A stretch of 31,353 nt of DNA from JAAYGT01 sp050252075 (GTDB lineage Bacteria; Pseudomonadota; Gammaproteobacteria; Burkholderiales; Burkholderiaceae_B), in contig JBFWLP010000034.1 in the NCBI GenBank assembly GCA_050252075.1, positions 1 to 31,353 on the forward strand, written 5' to 3'. The position numbers were made by a program, and so were the translations under genes. Every line of letters begins with the position of its first letter. Positions within the stretch are counted from its first letter, which is position 1. Below are positions 31,233 through 31,353 of the stretch, one piece after another. The notes below the pieces were generated by a model. It searched no databases, was not told where the DNA came from, and worked only from the letters and a program-made list of their open reading frames with translations.

Positions 31233-31353
31233 TGCCCCTGAATGACGTAGTCCTTGGTTCTGGTTAAATTGGAACGAAGGAGAAAGAAATGTCAGACTCA
31301 AGAAGTCGTGCGCAGTACACGCTGGAATTCAAGGAGGAGAGCGTGCGTCAGGT
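31233..31353 (+). mobile_element. IS3-family insertion sequence, left end
   Basis: The left end is placed at about 31233, where dctM homology is lost and TGCCCCTGAATGACG begins, a plausible IS3-type terminal repeat (TG start). It carries the start of a transposase gene 50-60 bp inside the end, the normal IS3 arrangement. The right end is outside the window, so target-site duplication and family group could not be verified. Confidence 0.75.
31289..31353 (+). CDS. IS3-family transposase OrfA (partial, runs off window)
   Basis: Twenty-one complete codons, beginning MSDSRSRAQYTLEFK and ending at VRQ, are followed by GT of the next codon. The YTLEFK...SVR pattern is typical of the N-terminal helix-turn-helix of IS3-family OrfA proteins. 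GAAGGAG at 31275-31281 gives a good ribosome binding site. OrfA would be fused by frameshift to OrfB to make active transposase. The remainder is outside the window. Confidence 0.8.
   Translation, partial: MSDSRSRAQYTLEFKEESVRQ

Noticed and set aside
1..31353. CRISPR arrays, tRNA or rRNA genes
   Set aside because: I found no regularly spaced direct repeats of CRISPR length and no cloverleaf or rRNA-like sequence by eye.

Overview
The window looks like a chromosomal segment of a high-GC betaproteobacterium of the order Burkholderiales, most likely Alcaligenaceae (Bordetella, Pusillimonas or Advenella type). The evidence is a Bug/TctC-type binding receptor, several CaiB/BaiF CoA-transferases, IclR and FCD-GntR regulators next to catabolic operons, a small PACE-type transporter and TRAP/TAXI receptors. 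The genus is inferred from gene content; no rRNA or tRNA gene is present.

Layout. 1-919: the 3' end of an RTX-like calcium-binding protein gene, visibly richer in A/T than the rest. 922-3525: a PDC-lactonase-family amidohydrolase, a convergent acetyl-CoA hydrolase/CoA-transferase family gene, and a YchJ-family gene. 3512-13205 (minus strand): one tightly packed run of eight genes. In transcription order these are an ADP-forming acyl-CoA synthetase, a crotonase, a thiol dioxygenase of the cysteine/3-mercaptopropionate dioxygenase family, a BisC-type molybdopterin S/N-oxide reductase, an IclR regulator, a second crotonase paralogous to the first, and two CaiB/BaiF enzymes (one AMACR-like). 13438-16472 (plus strand): a divergent run of Bug receptor, third CaiB/BaiF and third crotonase. 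The two runs share a 232-bp spacer with two face-to-face sigma70-like promoters and a palindrome at one start site.

16533-22584: housekeeping and accessory genes. These are a PACE-like membrane protein, a GltS symporter paired with a TAXI-like lipoprotein, a GAF-GGDEF diguanylate cyclase and a CPA2 antiporter. 22648-24764: a class V aminotransferase divergent from an FCD-GntR regulator, with a TTGTATACAA operator between them. 24761-31267: a hydantoin/dihydropyrimidine-type locus. A minus-strand operon (AMDase-like protein, GntR, hydantoin-racemase-like protein) is divergent from hydantoinase plus TRAP genes dctP-dctQ-dctM. A full-consensus sigma54 promoter precedes the hydantoinase, which suggests nitrogen control. 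dctM is cut by an IS3-family element that runs off the end of the window.

Best candidate for an undescribed system: the divergent 11-gene cluster at 3512-16472. A sulfoxide-reductase-type molybdoenzyme and a thiol dioxygenase sit 19 bp apart inside a CoA-thioester catabolic operon. I infer breakdown of an imported organosulfur carboxylate: reduction of an S-oxide, C-S cleavage on a CoA-activated chain, and oxidation of the released thiol to a sulfinate. The chemistry and substrate are hypotheses, and no desulfinase is visible in the window.
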